Shown: positions 1-8,971, counted from the first letter of the stretch. The stretch is 64,000 bases of DNA from Streptomyces virginiae (GCF_000720455.1 NZ_JOAK01000011.1:120017-184016); one strand, 5' to 3'. Notes: generated by a model from the sequence alone, not told the origin. A program made the numbers and translations.

Positions 1-1
1 T

Positions 2-112
2 ACGCCCGTGCAGATCAACGTCATCGGCACGGCGATGTTCGTCATCGCGGTGCTGGTGGTCCTCGCCGGCCAGACGGTCGGCAACCGCCGCAAGAAGGCA
101 CAACCGAAGTAA
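2..112 (+). CDS. C-terminal end of a polyamine-type ABC transporter permease (partial)
   Basis: The window opens inside a gene; 36 codons remain before the TAA. The visible peptide has one hydrophobic stretch (VIGTAMFVIAVLVVLAG) followed by a basic tail (NRRKKAQPK). That is the usual end of a PotC-type inner-membrane permease: last transmembrane helix, then a positively charged cytoplasmic end. The next gene starts about 40 bases downstream on the same strand and encodes an FAD amine oxidase, which supports a spermidine/putrescine transport operon. The family assignment rests mainly on this context, since too little of the protein is visible for a motif. Confidence 0.6.
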   Translation, partial: TPVQINVIGTAMFVIAVLVVLAGQTVGNRRKKAQPK

Positions 113-154
113 TTCGGAAAAGCACGTCATCAGTTCCGTAGGGAGTTGGAAGCC

Positions 155-1573
155 ATGGCCCCAGTCGCCATGCGTAGTGTTGCTGCATCACTTTCCGAAG
201 CGAAGCCGGTCTCGTACTGGCTGGACGACCCGGGCAAGCCGGCCGCCGAGCCGGCGCTGACCTCCGACGAGCGCTGCGACCTGCTGGTCATCGGCGGCGG
301 CTACAGCGGTCTGTGGACCGCGCTGCTCGCCAAGGAGCGCGACCCCGGGCGGGACGTCGTACTGATCGAGAGCAAGGAGGCGGGCTGGGCCGCCTCCGGA
401 CGCAACGGCGGCTTCTGCGCCGCCTCCCTCACCCACGGCCTGGGTAACGGCATCGCCCGCTGGCCCGGCGAGCTGGCGAAGCTGGAGGAGCTGGGCGCCC
501 GCAACCTCGACGCCATCGAGGAGGCCGTCGCCCGTTACGGCATCGACTGCGACTTCGAGCGCACCGGCGAGATCGACGTCGCCACCGAACCCCACCAGGT
601 CGAGGAGCTGCGCGAACTCCACGAGGAGGCGCTCCGCCTCGGCCTGGCCGGCGGGTCCGAATGGCTCGACCGCGACGCCGTGCGCGCCGAGGTCGACTCC
701 CCGACCTTCCTCGCGGGCCTGTGGGACCGCGACGGCGTCGCCATGCTCAACCCGGCGAAGCTGGCCTGGGGCCTCAAGCGGGCGTGCCTCGACCTCGGGG
801 TGCGGATCTACGAGAACACCCGCGGCCTGAAGCTCGCCCCTGCGGGACGCGGGATGACCGTGCAGACCCCCTACGGCACGATCCTCGCCCGCCGGGTCGC
901 CCTGGGCACCAACATCTTCCCGTCGCTGGTCCGGCGGATCCGTCCCTTCACCGTCCCGGTCTACGACTACGCCCTGATGAGCGAGCCGCTGGACGACGCG
1001 CAGCTGGCCGCGATCGGCTGGAAGAACCGCCAGGGCCTAGGCGACAGCGCCAACCAGTTCCACTACTTCCGGATCACCAAGGACAACCGGATCCTGTGGG
1101 GCGGCTACGACGCGATCTACCCCTACCGCGGCAAGCTCGACTCCGAGTACGACCACCGCCCCGAGACCTACCTCCGGCTCGCGGAACACTTCTTCACCGC
1201 CTTCCCCCAGCTGGAGGGGCTGAAGTTCAGCCACGCGTGGGGCGGCGCCATCGACACCTGCTCGCGGTTCTCCGCCTTCTTCGGAACGGCGCACTCCGGC
1301 AAGGTGGCGTACGCGGCCGGCTACACCGGCCTCGGAGTGGGCGCCACCCGCTTCGGCGCGGACGTGATGCTGGACCTGCTCGACGGGCTCTCGACCGAGC
1401 GCACCCGGCTGGAGATGGTGAAGTCCAAGCCGATGCCGTTCCCGCCCGAGCCGTTCGCCTGGACCGGGATCGCCCTCACCAAGTGGTCGCTGGCCCGCGC
1501 GGACGCCCGGGGCGGGCACCGCAACCTGTGGCTGAAGGCGATGGACAAGCTGGGCCTCGGCTTCGACAGCTGA
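155..1573 (+). CDS. FAD-dependent amine oxidoreductase (DadA/PuuB-like)
   Basis: Flavoprotein of the DAO family, 472 residues, probably oxidising a polyamine-derived or other amine. The dinucleotide-binding motif VIGGGYSG lies at residues 45-52, followed by the conserved ESKEAGWAASGRNGGF segment that contacts FAD; near the C-terminus AYAAGYTGLGVGATRFGAD is the second flavin-contacting block. ATG 155 is preferred because GGGAG (141-145) sits 9 bases upstream; the TTG at 146 has no room for a ribosome site. The gene follows a permease end by about 40 bases, so it is probably the last gene of a polyamine uptake operon. Gamma-glutamylputrescine oxidase is the nearest named function, but the substrate cannot be read from the sequence. 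Confidence 0.85.
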   Translation: MAPVAMRSVAASLSEAKPVSYWLDDPGKPAAEPALTSDERCDLLVIGGGYSGLWTALLAKERDPGRDVVLIESKEAGWAASGRNGGFCAASLTHGLGNGIARWPGELAKLEELGARNLDAIEEAVARYGIDCDFERTGEIDVATEPHQVEELRELHEEALRLGLAGGSEWLDRDAVRAEVDSPTFLAGLWDRDGVAMLNPAKLAWGLKRACLDLGVRIYENTRGLKLAPAGRGMTVQTPYGTILARRVALGTNIFPSLVRRIRPFTVPVYDYALMSEPLDDAQLAAIGWKNRQGLGDSANQFHYFRITKDNRILWGGYDAIYPYRGKLDSEYDHRPETYLRLAEHFFTAFPQLEGLKFSHAWGGAIDTCSRFSAFFGTAHSGKVAYAAGYTGLGVGATRFGADVMLDLLDGLSTERTRLEMVKSKPMPFPPEPFAWTGIALTKWSLARADARGGHRNLWLKAMDKLGLGFDS

Positions 1574-1722
1574 GCCGACCGCCCGCTCCCCGGCGCGCCC
1601 GGGCCCCTTCGCCGTGTGACCCGATTCACTACCACGGAGTAACGCAACCCGCGTCATAGCCGGGCCCGGCCCCGCTCTCTGCAGGTGAGAACGCCTCATC
1701 TACAGGGAACGGAGGCCGGGCG

Positions 1723-2187
1723 ATGACGACCCCGGGGGACAAGACTGCGGTGGAATGGCTGGCATCGGCGGCGCCGGATCCCGACGCCTGCCGACGGGCA
1801 TGGGAGCGCAACCCCCTCGGGGTCGCCCTCCTGCCCGCAGGCCGGCTCTGGGACGTGCTGATCCTGCCGGGGGAGCTGGGGCAGGCCACCCTCGACGTGC
1901 TCGCCCTGCTCACCGACCGGCCCGGCCCGGTGCTCGCCGACTTCGGCGAATCGCGGCTGGGCTTCTTCGTGCCCGCGGGCACCGCCTCCCACTGGATCGG
2001 CACGGGCGTACGGGGAGCCGGGCGCGGGGCGTGGATCGTGGTCCCGTACCCGGGACGGGCGACCGGAGGCGTGCGCTGGACGGTGCTCCCGGACGGGGAG
2101 GGGACCCTCACGGACCCGGTCCTGCTGGAGCTCGCCATGCACGAGGCCGCCGCACGCGCGCTGGTGGGGGAGTGCCGGAACCCTTGA
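1723..2187 (+). CDS. Conserved hypothetical protein of Streptomyces type
   Basis: A 154-residue soluble protein with no signal peptide or membrane segment. It contains short blocks that look conserved (RNPLGVALLPAGRLWDVLILPG, DFGESRLGFFVPAGT, GAWIVVPYPG). This pattern faintly recalls the N-terminal part of archaeo-eukaryotic primase-like (Prim-Pol) proteins encoded in Streptomyces, but no catalytic acidic pair can be identified and I would not assign an activity. The start ATG 1723 follows GGAGGCCGGGCG, a good ribosome site. The stop codon overlaps the -35 hexamer of the chitinase promoter. Confidence 0.7.
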   Translation: MTTPGDKTAVEWLASAAPDPDACRRAWERNPLGVALLPAGRLWDVLILPGELGQATLDVLALLTDRPGPVLADFGESRLGFFVPAGTASHWIGTGVRGAGRGAWIVVPYPGRATGGVRWTVLPDGEGTLTDPVLLELAMHEAAARALVGECRNP

Positions 2188-2212
2188 CAAGGGGATTGGT
2201 CTGGACCATCTT
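2184..2212 (+). promoter_or_regulatory. Chitinase promoter region with DasR-like operator (dre)
   Basis: A perfect -35 hexamer TTGACA (2184-2189) is followed at 2195-2210 by ATTGGTCTGGACCATC. Its core TGGTCTGGACCA is a one-mismatch copy of the palindromic DasR-responsive element TGGTCTAGACCA, the GntR-family site that controls chitin and N-acetylglucosamine genes in Streptomyces. The operator fills the spacer and the expected -10 position (around 2207-2212), so a bound repressor would block RNA polymerase. The -10 itself is poor. Confidence 0.8.
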
Positions 2213-2272
2213 GGGCGCCGCTGTTCCCGTTCCGGCAGCCTGGCTCCATCCCCCCACGTCCCGGAGGCAGTT

Positions 2273-4090
2273 GTGCGCAGAACCCGGTCCCTCCTCACGG
2301 CCGCCGTCCTCGCGGCGGCCGGCTTCCTCGCCGCGGGCCCGCCGGCCGCGGCCGCGGCCGCGGACGCCGACCTCGTCCGCAACGGCGGCTTCGAAGCCGG
2401 ACTCGACGGCTGGAGCTGCTCGGGCGGCAGCGGAGCCGCCGTCACCGCGCCCGTCCACGGCGGAAGTTCCGCCCTGAAGGCCACCCCGGCCGCCCAGGAC
2501 AACGCCCGCTGCTCCCAGAGCGTCACCGTCAAGCCGGACTCCACGTACACGCTCGGCGCCTGGGTGCAGGGCGCGTACGTCTACCTCGGCGCGAGCGGGA
2601 CCGGCACCACCGACGTGTCGGCCTGGACGCAGAGCCCGGGTGCCTTCAAGCAGCTGACGACCAGCTTCCGCACCGGCCCGTCCACCACCTCGGTCACCGT
2701 CTACACCCACGGCTGGTACGGCCAGCCCGCCCATGTCACCGACGACGTCACCCTGGTGGGCCCCGACCCCGGCGGCCCCGGCCAGCCCCAGCCCCCGGCC
2801 GCCCCCACCGGCCTGACCGCCTCGGCGGTCTCGTCGAGCTCGGTCCTGCTGTCCTGGACGGCGGTGCCCGGCGCCACGTCGTACACCGTCCACCGGGACG
2901 GCGCCGCACCCCTGCCGGTCACCGCCGCCTCGGCGACGGTGACCGGCCTCGCCGCCTCCACCGCCTACACCTTCCGGGTCGGCGCGGTGAACGCGGCGGG
3001 CGAGTCCCCGCTGAGCGCCCCCGTCTCCGCGACGACGACGGGCAGCGGCGGCGGAGGGGGCGGCGGGCTCCCCGCGCACGCGCTCGTCGGCTACCTGCAC
3101 ACGAGCTTCGCCAACGGCTCCGGCTACCTCCGGATGGCCGACGTGCCCGCCGCCTGGGACGTCATCAACCTCGCCTTCGGCGAGCCGACCTCGGTGACCT
3201 CGGGCGACATCCGCTTCCGGCTCTGCCCGGTCACGGAATGCCCGAACGTCGAATCACCGGCGGAGTTCAAGGCGGCCGTCAAGGCCAAGCAGGCCGCCGG
3301 CAAGAAGGTGCTGATCTCCATCGGCGGCCAGAACGGCCAGGTCCAGCTCCCGACCGCCGCCGCCCGCGACACCTTCGTCTCCTCCGTCGGCAAGATCATC
3401 GACGAGTACGGGCTCGACGGCCTGGACATCGACTTCGAGGGCCACTCCCTCTCCCTGGCCACCGGGGACACCGACTTCCGCGCCCCCACCACGCCGGGCA
3501 TCGTCAACCTGATCTCCGCCGTGAAGTCCCTGAAGGCCCGCTACGGCCCCGGCTTCGTCCTCACCATGGCCCCGGAGACCTTCTTCGTCCAGCTCGGGTA
3601 CCAGTTCTACGGCTCCGGCCCCTGGGGCGGCCAGGACCCGCGCGCCGGTGCGTACCTCCCGGTCATCCACGCCCTGCGCGACGACCTCACGCTGCTCCAC
3701 GTCCAGGACTACAACTCCGGCCCGATCATGGGCCTCGACAACCAGTACCACTCCATGGGCGGCGCCGACTTCCACATCGCCATGACCGACATGCTGCTCA
3801 CCGGCTTCCCGGTGGCCGGCAACACCGCCCGCGTCTTCCCGGGCCTGCGCCCCGACCAGGTCGCGATCGGGCTGCCCGCCACGACGAACGCGGGCAACGG
3901 CCACACCTCGCCGGCCGAGGTGACCAAGGCCCTGAACTGCCTGACGAAGAAGACGGACTGCGGCACCTACCAGACCCACGGCACCTGGCCCGGCCTGCGC
4001 GGCCTGATGACCTGGTCGATCAACTGGGACCGCTTCGGAGGCGGCGAGTTCAGCCGGAACTTCGACGCGTACTACGGCAGGACCGTCTGA
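2273..4090 (+). CDS. Secreted GH18 chitinase with CBM and fibronectin type III domain
   Basis: Extracellular endo-chitinase of 605 residues. Order: Sec signal peptide (1-31, VRRTRSLL then an Ala/Gly/Leu core ending near AAAAAA); carbohydrate-binding-like beta domain (about 33-165, starting LVRNGGFEAGLDGW); Pro-rich linker; fibronectin type III domain (about 178-260); Gly-rich linker (SGGGGGGG); GH18 barrel (about 268-605). The GH18 signature DGLDIDFE is intact with catalytic Glu389. GTG 2273 is chosen because GGAGG (2263-2267) lies 5 bases upstream and the product begins with a signal peptide. Expression is probably repressed through the DasR-like site just upstream. The 3' end overlaps the convergent PAP2 gene by about 40 bases. 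Confidence 0.95.
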   Translation: MRRTRSLLTAAVLAAAGFLAAGPPAAAAAADADLVRNGGFEAGLDGWSCSGGSGAAVTAPVHGGSSALKATPAAQDNARCSQSVTVKPDSTYTLGAWVQGAYVYLGASGTGTTDVSAWTQSPGAFKQLTTSFRTGPSTTSVTVYTHGWYGQPAHVTDDVTLVGPDPGGPGQPQPPAAPTGLTASAVSSSSVLLSWTAVPGATSYTVHRDGAAPLPVTAASATVTGLAASTAYTFRVGAVNAAGESPLSAPVSATTTGSGGGGGGGLPAHALVGYLHTSFANGSGYLRMADVPAAWDVINLAFGEPTSVTSGDIRFRLCPVTECPNVESPAEFKAAVKAKQAAGKKVLISIGGQNGQVQLPTAAARDTFVSSVGKIIDEYGLDGLDIDFEGHSLSLATGDTDFRAPTTPGIVNLISAVKSLKARYGPGFVLTMAPETFFVQLGYQFYGSGPWGGQDPRAGAYLPVIHALRDDLTLLHVQDYNSGPIMGLDNQYHSMGGADFHIAMTDMLLTGFPVAGNTARVFPGLRPDQVAIGLPATTNAGNGHTSPAEVTKALNCLTKKTDCGTYQTHGTWPGLRGLMTWSINWDRFGGGEFSRNFDAYYGRTV

Positions 4091-4835
4091 CCGCCAGCAG
4101 CAGCGGTGTACACATCAGCAGACTGGCCAGCACGTCCAGCGGCCAGTGGAACCCCCGCAGCACCAGCCCGACGGCCGTCGCCCCCGTGAGCACGAGGGCG
4201 GCGGCCGCCGGCCACCACCGGCCCAGGTGCGGCCGCAGCAGCAGGGCCGCGCCGGCGTACGCGACGAAGGCCGTCGCGGTGTGGCCCGAGGGGAAATAGC
4301 CCGCGGCCCACGGCTCCAGCGGGCCGGGGCGGGCGGTCCACTCCTTCAGCGGGACGACGAGGGCCGGCACCAGGGCCATCGCCACCGCCGCGGCCACGGC
4401 GCCGCGGCGGTTCCCGCGCAGGGCGGCGTACGCGGCGGCGAGCAGCAGCACGGGCAGTGCGACCGGGATGTTCCCGAGGTCGGAGAGGCCCTCGGTGACC
4501 GCGTCGGGGACGGAGCGCACCAGCGCGCCGCTCAGCCGGGCGTCCCAGGACAGCAGCGGGCCCCGCACCAGGACCTGCCAGGTGATCAGGGCGAAGAGGA
4601 GTGCGCAGAGCGCGCAGGCGGCGAGTTCGCCGGAAAGGGTGGCCGGCCGTCCCGGAACAGGGGGGATGGTTCCGGGACGGCCGCCCGGACCGGGTTGCCG
4701 GACGCCCCGGGGGGTTTGGGGCGGTCGGCTGTCCGATCGGTGAGGAGTGTGCGCGAACGCATGCCCGGTACGGCGCTGGGGAAGCCCGGTACCGGTATCG
4801 CCCCCGGTCTCCCGGGAGCGGGCTGTTTCACTCAT
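4050..4835 (-). CDS. PAP2-family membrane phosphatase
   Basis: Integral membrane phosphatase of the type-2 phosphatidic acid phosphatase superfamily, about 261 residues. Motifs seen: LKEWTARPGP (phosphate-binding K and RP), YFPSGHTATAF (catalytic His) and RGFHWPLDVLAS (second His and Asp). Several hydrophobic helices surround them. Likely substrates are lipid phosphates or undecaprenyl pyrophosphate. The first 65 residues are Pro/Arg/Gly-rich and unlike the rest; ATG 4835 has no clear Shine-Dalgarno site, yet no in-frame ATG or GTG lies between it and the first helix, so the start is uncertain. A perfect 14-bp inverted repeat lies inside this N-terminal coding segment. Same strand as gabT, about 170 bases downstream of it. 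Confidence 0.8.
   Translation of the reverse strand: MSETARSRETGGDTGTGLPQRRTGHAFAHTPHRSDSRPPQTPRGVRQPGPGGRPGTIPPVPGRPATLSGELAACALCALLFALITWQVLVRGPLLSWDARLSGALVRSVPDAVTEGLSDLGNIPVALPVLLLAAAYAALRGNRRGAVAAAVAMALVPALVVPLKEWTARPGPLEPWAAGYFPSGHTATAFVAYAGAALLLRPHLGRWWPAAAALVLTGATAVGLVLRGFHWPLDVLASLLMCTPLLLAVRRSCRSTRRSSG
4645..4682. repeat. Perfect 14-bp inverted repeat inside the PAP2 gene's 5' part
   Basis: GGCCGTCCCGGAAC (4645-4658) and its exact complement GTTCCGGGACGGCC (4669-4682) are separated by 10 bases. It could form a strong hairpin in the mRNA, or act as a terminator for the upstream gabT transcript if the annotated 5' part of the PAP2 gene is not translated. No U-tract follows on either strand. 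Confidence 0.6.
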
Positions 4836-5003
4836 CTGCAGAAACCGTACGGCAGCGGAAGGGGGACCGACAGCAGGAACGCGCTCCCGCCATCGGCCCC
4901 CCACACCTTCTTCACAGCGCCCGCCCGTTACCGTCGGTACGAGGGGCGGTCACTGCGCTCGGACGTTCTAGTCGTTCGAGCGGGTGGTCGTGCCGACCGT
5001 GGC

Positions 5004-6350
5004 TCAGATCTCCGTGCCGATGGCCGCGAACGCGGCCTCGATCAGGTCCAGGCCCTCGTTCAGCAGGTGCTCGCCGATGACGATCGGCGGGAGGAAGCGG
5101 AGCACGTTGCCGTAGGTGCCGCAGGTGAGGACGAGCAGGCCCTCGGCGTGGCAGGCCTTGGCGAGCGCGCCGGCCGCCTCCGGGAACGGGGTCTTGGAGA
5201 CCGGGTCCTTGACCAGCTCGATCGCGATCATGGCGCCGCGGCCGCGGATGTCGCCGATGATCTCGTACTTCTCCTGCATGGCCGTCAGGCGGGCCTTCAT
5301 GATGGCCTCGATCTTCTTCGCCTTGGCGTTGAGGTCGAGCTCCTTCATGGTCTCGATGGAACCGAGCGCACCGGCGCACGCCACCGGGTTGCCGCCGTAG
5401 GTGCCGCCCAGGCCGCCCGCGTGGGCGGCGTCCATGATCTCGGCGCGGCCGGTCACGGCGGCGAGCGGCAGACCGCCCGCGATGCCCTTGGCGGTGGTGA
5501 TCAGGTCCGGGACGATGCCCTCGTCCTCGCACGCGAACCACTGGCCGGTGCGGCAGAAGCCGGACTGGATCTCGTCGGCGACGAAGACGATGCCGTTCTC
5601 GTTGGCGAACTTCACGATCGCCGGCAGGAAGCCCTTGGCCGGCTCGATGAAGCCGCCCTCGCCGAGGACCGGCTCGATGATGATCGCGGCGACGTTCTCG
5701 GCGCCGATCTGCTTGCTGATCTGGTCGATCGCCTGGGCGGCGGCCTCGGGGCCGCAGTTCTCGGCGCCGGTGGGCCAGCGGTAGCCGTAGGCGACCGGGA
5801 CGCGGTAGACCTCGGGGGCGAACGGACCGAAGCCGTGCTTGTACGGCATGTTCTTCGCGGTCAGCGCCATCGTCAGGTTCGTGCGGCCGTGGTAGCCGTG
5901 GTCGAAGACGACGACGGCCTGGCGCTTGGTGTACGAACGGGCGATCTTGACGGCGTTCTCGACGGCCTCGGCGCCGGAGTTGAACAGGGCCGACTTCTTG
6001 GCGTGGTCGCCCGGGGTCAGCTCGGCGAGGGCCTCGCACACCTCGACGTAGCCCTCGTAGGGGGTGACCATGAAGCAGGTGTGGGTGAAGTCGGCGAGCT
6101 GCGCGGAGGCGCGGCGCACGACGGCCTCGGCGGAGGCGCCGACGGAGGTCACGGCGATGCCGGAGCCGAAGTCGATCAGCTGGTTGCCGTCGACGTCCTC
6201 GATGATGCCGCCACCCGCGCGGGCCGTGAAGACGGGCAGCACGGAGCCCACGCCGCCGGCCACGGTCTGCAGGCGGCGGGCCTGCAGCTCCTGCGACTTG
6301 GGGCCGGGGATCGCGGTGACGATCTTGCGCTCCTGCGGGACAGCGGTCAT
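5004..6350 (-). CDS. gabT: 4-aminobutyrate aminotransferase
   Basis: Class III PLP-dependent aminotransferase (448 residues) that transfers the amino group of GABA to 2-oxoglutarate, giving succinate semialdehyde and glutamate. Seen in the sequence: SGAEAVENAVK (cofactor-phosphate loop), VFDHGYHGRT, FVADEIQSGFCRTG (the Asp that contacts the pyridine nitrogen) and TTAKGIAGGLPLAAV with the Schiff-base Lys288. Length is normal. The start ATG 6350 has AGGAG about 7 bases upstream. The aldehyde dehydrogenase at 10824, the PucR regulator at 9090 and the amine oxidase at 155 fit one polyamine/GABA catabolic route. The ATPase gene at 6599 diverges from it. Confidence 0.93.
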   Translation of the reverse strand: MTAVPQERKIVTAIPGPKSQELQARRLQTVAGGVGSVLPVFTARAGGGIIEDVDGNQLIDFGSGIAVTSVGASAEAVVRRASAQLADFTHTCFMVTPYEGYVEVCEALAELTPGDHAKKSALFNSGAEAVENAVKIARSYTKRQAVVVFDHGYHGRTNLTMALTAKNMPYKHGFGPFAPEVYRVPVAYGYRWPTGAENCGPEAAAQAIDQISKQIGAENVAAIIIEPVLGEGGFIEPAKGFLPAIVKFANENGIVFVADEIQSGFCRTGQWFACEDEGIVPDLITTAKGIAGGLPLAAVTGRAEIMDAAHAGGLGGTYGGNPVACAGALGSIETMKELDLNAKAKKIEAIMKARLTAMQEKYEIIGDIRGRGAMIAIELVKDPVSKTPFPEAAGALAKACHAEGLLVLTCGTYGNVLRFLPPIVIGEHLLNEGLDLIEAAFAAIGTEI

Positions 6351-6552
6351 AGAGGGCTCCTGGGGGGTGTTTTCGGACGCACTTGTGTCTTTGTCCGCAG
6401 GCTAGGCCCGGGAGCGGGGGTCCTGCATGCTCCGTTCGGTAGTGATCTCAGCGTGTCCTTGTCCGCGACGGCCATAGGAAGGACGCGGTACGTGTCTCGT
6501 GGATCAGCACCGGGTACGGGCGCAGCGCGCCCCCAAGCACCGGGCCGGGCAC

Positions 6553-6558
6553 TAGATT
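6553..6558 (+). promoter_or_regulatory. Possible -10 hexamer (TAGATT) for the P-loop ATPase gene
   Basis: TAGATT fits the TAnnnT pattern of HrdB promoters and lies about 40 bases before ATG 6599, in the divergent gap between gabT and the ATPase gene. I see no convincing -35 at 17-18 bases upstream. Confidence 0.3.
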
Positions 6559-6598
6559 GAGCGCCGCAGGGCAAGGGATGGGCAGGGGGCAGGGGTTC

Positions 6599-8971
6599 AT
6601 GGACACCGAGGGCACGTACGACGGACAGGCAACGCGACGAGGCCACGTCCCCAGACCGACCACGCCTCCACCGGCCCCGCCGCACGTCCCCCCGGCCCCG
6701 CCGAAGCCGGTCCACGCGCCGGCTGTGGGCCCCACGCTCGCGGACTGGGCCCGTGCCCCACGACCGCAGGCCGAACCGGGCGTCTGGCGGTTCGGGTACG
6801 AACCCCGGAAGGGGGAGGAGGCGGAGGCCGCCACCGACCGATCGCTGCTGATCGGTGCGGTCATCTCGTTTCTGGCATGCGTCCTGCTCTGGTCCCTGCT
6901 GACCAACAACTACATCCCCTACGCCGAAGTGCCGTTGAAGCTCTTCACTCCCCGGGACTGGTGGGAGTTCGGGGGCGGAGCCGCCGACCACCGGGGCAGA
7001 GCTGCACTGCAGGTCTACGAACTGCTGCTGACAGGAGCGCTGGTCTTCTGGTTCAGCCGGTTGGGCTCCTGGAGCCTGGCCTTCGAAAGGCTCGTCGCGG
7101 CCCGCGGCTCCGGGGCTCGTGTCGCCGGCGCGGCAGCCGTAGCCCTGTTCGTCGCAATGCTCATCGCGACGAGGACCCTGCCCGCAGACGACCTGGTGTT
7201 CAGCCACCTTCCCTACCCCGAGCTGGGGAGAGCGGCCACGCTCACCGTCAACCTGCTGTTCGTGGTGTTGTACGGACCCGTCGTCTACCTTTTCCTCCGG
7301 CTGGCAGGGTGGCGAGGCCCGCGCGGCCGATCCGCACCGCCGGCGACCACTGCCGCGGCGGCCCCCGCCGGACTCGCGGCGCAGCACCCACCCGCAGAGG
7401 ATCCCGTGCGGTGGCCGCAGTTGCGGGGGGCCGGGCTTGTGGAGGTGGCCGATCGGCTCGAAGGGGAGGCCGGGGGCGGGCGGATGAACGACGTGGACTA
7501 CGCGCGCATCCAGCGGGCCTGGGACTCCGTGCGCGTCGACCCCTCGCGGATGCGCGCCTTCGCCGACTCCGTCCGGGACAAGGGCGCCGGGGCCTGCGTG
7601 CACCCCTCCGGGGACCGGGACCTGCCCGTGCGGGCCGCCCGGCACGACCTGCTGGCCCGGCAGGTGCTGCTCGGCACCGTCGAGGACGGCGTCCGCAACC
7701 CCTACGCCCGCCGCGGCACCTCCCTCGCGCTCGACCCCGACGTGCTCGGCACCTCCCTGCTCGCCGTCGGCCCCTCCGGCACCGGCAAGACGCAGCGTCT
7801 GGTGCGGCCCGTCGTGGAGTCCCTCGCCCTCCAGGCGCTCGCCGGCCAGGCCGCAGTCGTCGCCGTCGGCGCCGCCGGGGCCCAGCTCGGGCCGGACGCC
7901 GCCTACGACGTCGTGGTCCGCATCGGCGACCCCGGATCCGTCTACGACCTCGACCTCTACGGCGGTACCACCGACCCCGACGAGGCCGCGACCCTGCTCG
8001 CCGAAGCCTTCGTCGGAGACGTCCCCGGGATCGACGTACGCCGTGCGGCGACCGCCCTCGCCCAGCTCCTCGGGCCGTTCCGGGCCGCCTACGGCCGCTT
8101 CCCCGCCGTGCCCGAGCTGCGCGAGCTGCTCGACCAGGTCCCGGCCGCCTTCGACGCCCTGCGCCGCGAGCTCGCCGCCGACGGCGCACAGCAGGCGATG
8201 CTGCGCGAGCTCGACGCCCGCACCCGCCAGCACGGGGCGCACGGTGACCCCGGACCGGCCCTCGCCGACCGGGTCGCCCTGCTGGACCGGCCCGCCTTCG
8301 CCGGGTTCTTCGACACCACCGGGCAGGGGCGGCCGTTCTCGCTGCGCGCGCTGGAACACCCGATCCGGGTCCGCGTCGACCTGCCCGAACGCGGCCACGC
8401 CGACGCCTCCCGGATGCTGGCCCGGCTGCTGCTCGCCCAGTTCAACGCCGCCGCGGCCGCCCGCGCCGACCGCTCCCTCTTCGCCTTCCTCGCCTTCGAC
8501 GACGCCTCCCACACCCTGACCGCGGAGACCGTGCGCGGCGTCCAGCGGCTGCGCTCGGCGCACGCCGGCGTACTGCTCACGCTGCGCACGCTGGACGACG
8601 TACCGGAGGCACTGCGCACGCCCCTGCTCGGGGCTGTCGGCTGCCGGATGGCCTTCGCCGGGGTCACCACCTGGGACGGCAAGCGCTTCGCGGAGGCCTG
8701 GGGAACCGAGTGGGTGGAGACGCGCGACGTCACCCACCGCACGGTCTTCGCCGACCAGCCCCTGACCCGCGCGATCCACGCCTTCCGCAAGCTCGTCACC
8801 GGCAAGGCGGTCACGACGGACGCGGTGACCGTGCGGCAGGTGGAACGGGAGCGCTGGTCCGCCTCGGACCTGGCGCACGCCGTGCCGCCCGGGCACGCGG
8901 TGCTGTCGCTGACCTCGGTCAGCGGCGAACGGGCGGCCCCGCTGCTGGTCCGCCTGGCCGGAACGGCCTGA
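6599..8971 (+). CDS. Membrane-anchored P-loop ATPase (TraG/VirD4/FtsK-like), function unknown
   Basis: A 790-residue protein. The Pro-rich N-terminus (1-65) is followed by about four hydrophobic helices (for example LLIGAVISFLACVLLWSLL and VNLLFVVLYGPVVYLFL) and a cytoplasmic ATPase with Walker A AVGPSGTGKTQRL (Lys397). The Walker A context, just after LDPDVLGTSLL, resembles coupling-protein and FtsK-type ATPases, which move DNA or protein across membranes. LFAFLAFDDASHTL may be the Walker B region, with DD in place of the usual DE. ATG 6599 is chosen over TTG 6557 and ATG 6578 because AGGGGG precedes it at a suitable distance. No relaxase or secretion partner is adjacent; it sits between gabT and pucR. 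It is a Streptomyces-type conserved protein without an assigned role. Confidence 0.8.
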   Translation: MDTEGTYDGQATRRGHVPRPTTPPPAPPHVPPAPPKPVHAPAVGPTLADWARAPRPQAEPGVWRFGYEPRKGEEAEAATDRSLLIGAVISFLACVLLWSLLTNNYIPYAEVPLKLFTPRDWWEFGGGAADHRGRAALQVYELLLTGALVFWFSRLGSWSLAFERLVAARGSGARVAGAAAVALFVAMLIATRTLPADDLVFSHLPYPELGRAATLTVNLLFVVLYGPVVYLFLRLAGWRGPRGRSAPPATTAAAAPAGLAAQHPPAEDPVRWPQLRGAGLVEVADRLEGEAGGGRMNDVDYARIQRAWDSVRVDPSRMRAFADSVRDKGAGACVHPSGDRDLPVRAARHDLLARQVLLGTVEDGVRNPYARRGTSLALDPDVLGTSLLAVGPSGTGKTQRLVRPVVESLALQALAGQAAVVAVGAAGAQLGPDAAYDVVVRIGDPGSVYDLDLYGGTTDPDEAATLLAEAFVGDVPGIDVRRAATALAQLLGPFRAAYGRFPAVPELRELLDQVPAAFDALRRELAADGAQQAMLRELDARTRQHGAHGDPGPALADRVALLDRPAFAGFFDTTGQGRPFSLRALEHPIRVRVDLPERGHADASRMLARLLLAQFNAAAAARADRSLFAFLAFDDASHTLTAETVRGVQRLRSAHAGVLLTLRTLDDVPEALRTPLLGAVGCRMAFAGVTTWDGKRFAEAWGTEWVETRDVTHRTVFADQPLTRAIHAFRKLVTGKAVTTDAVTVRQVERERWSASDLAHAVPPGHAVLSLTSVSGERAAPLLVRLAGTA

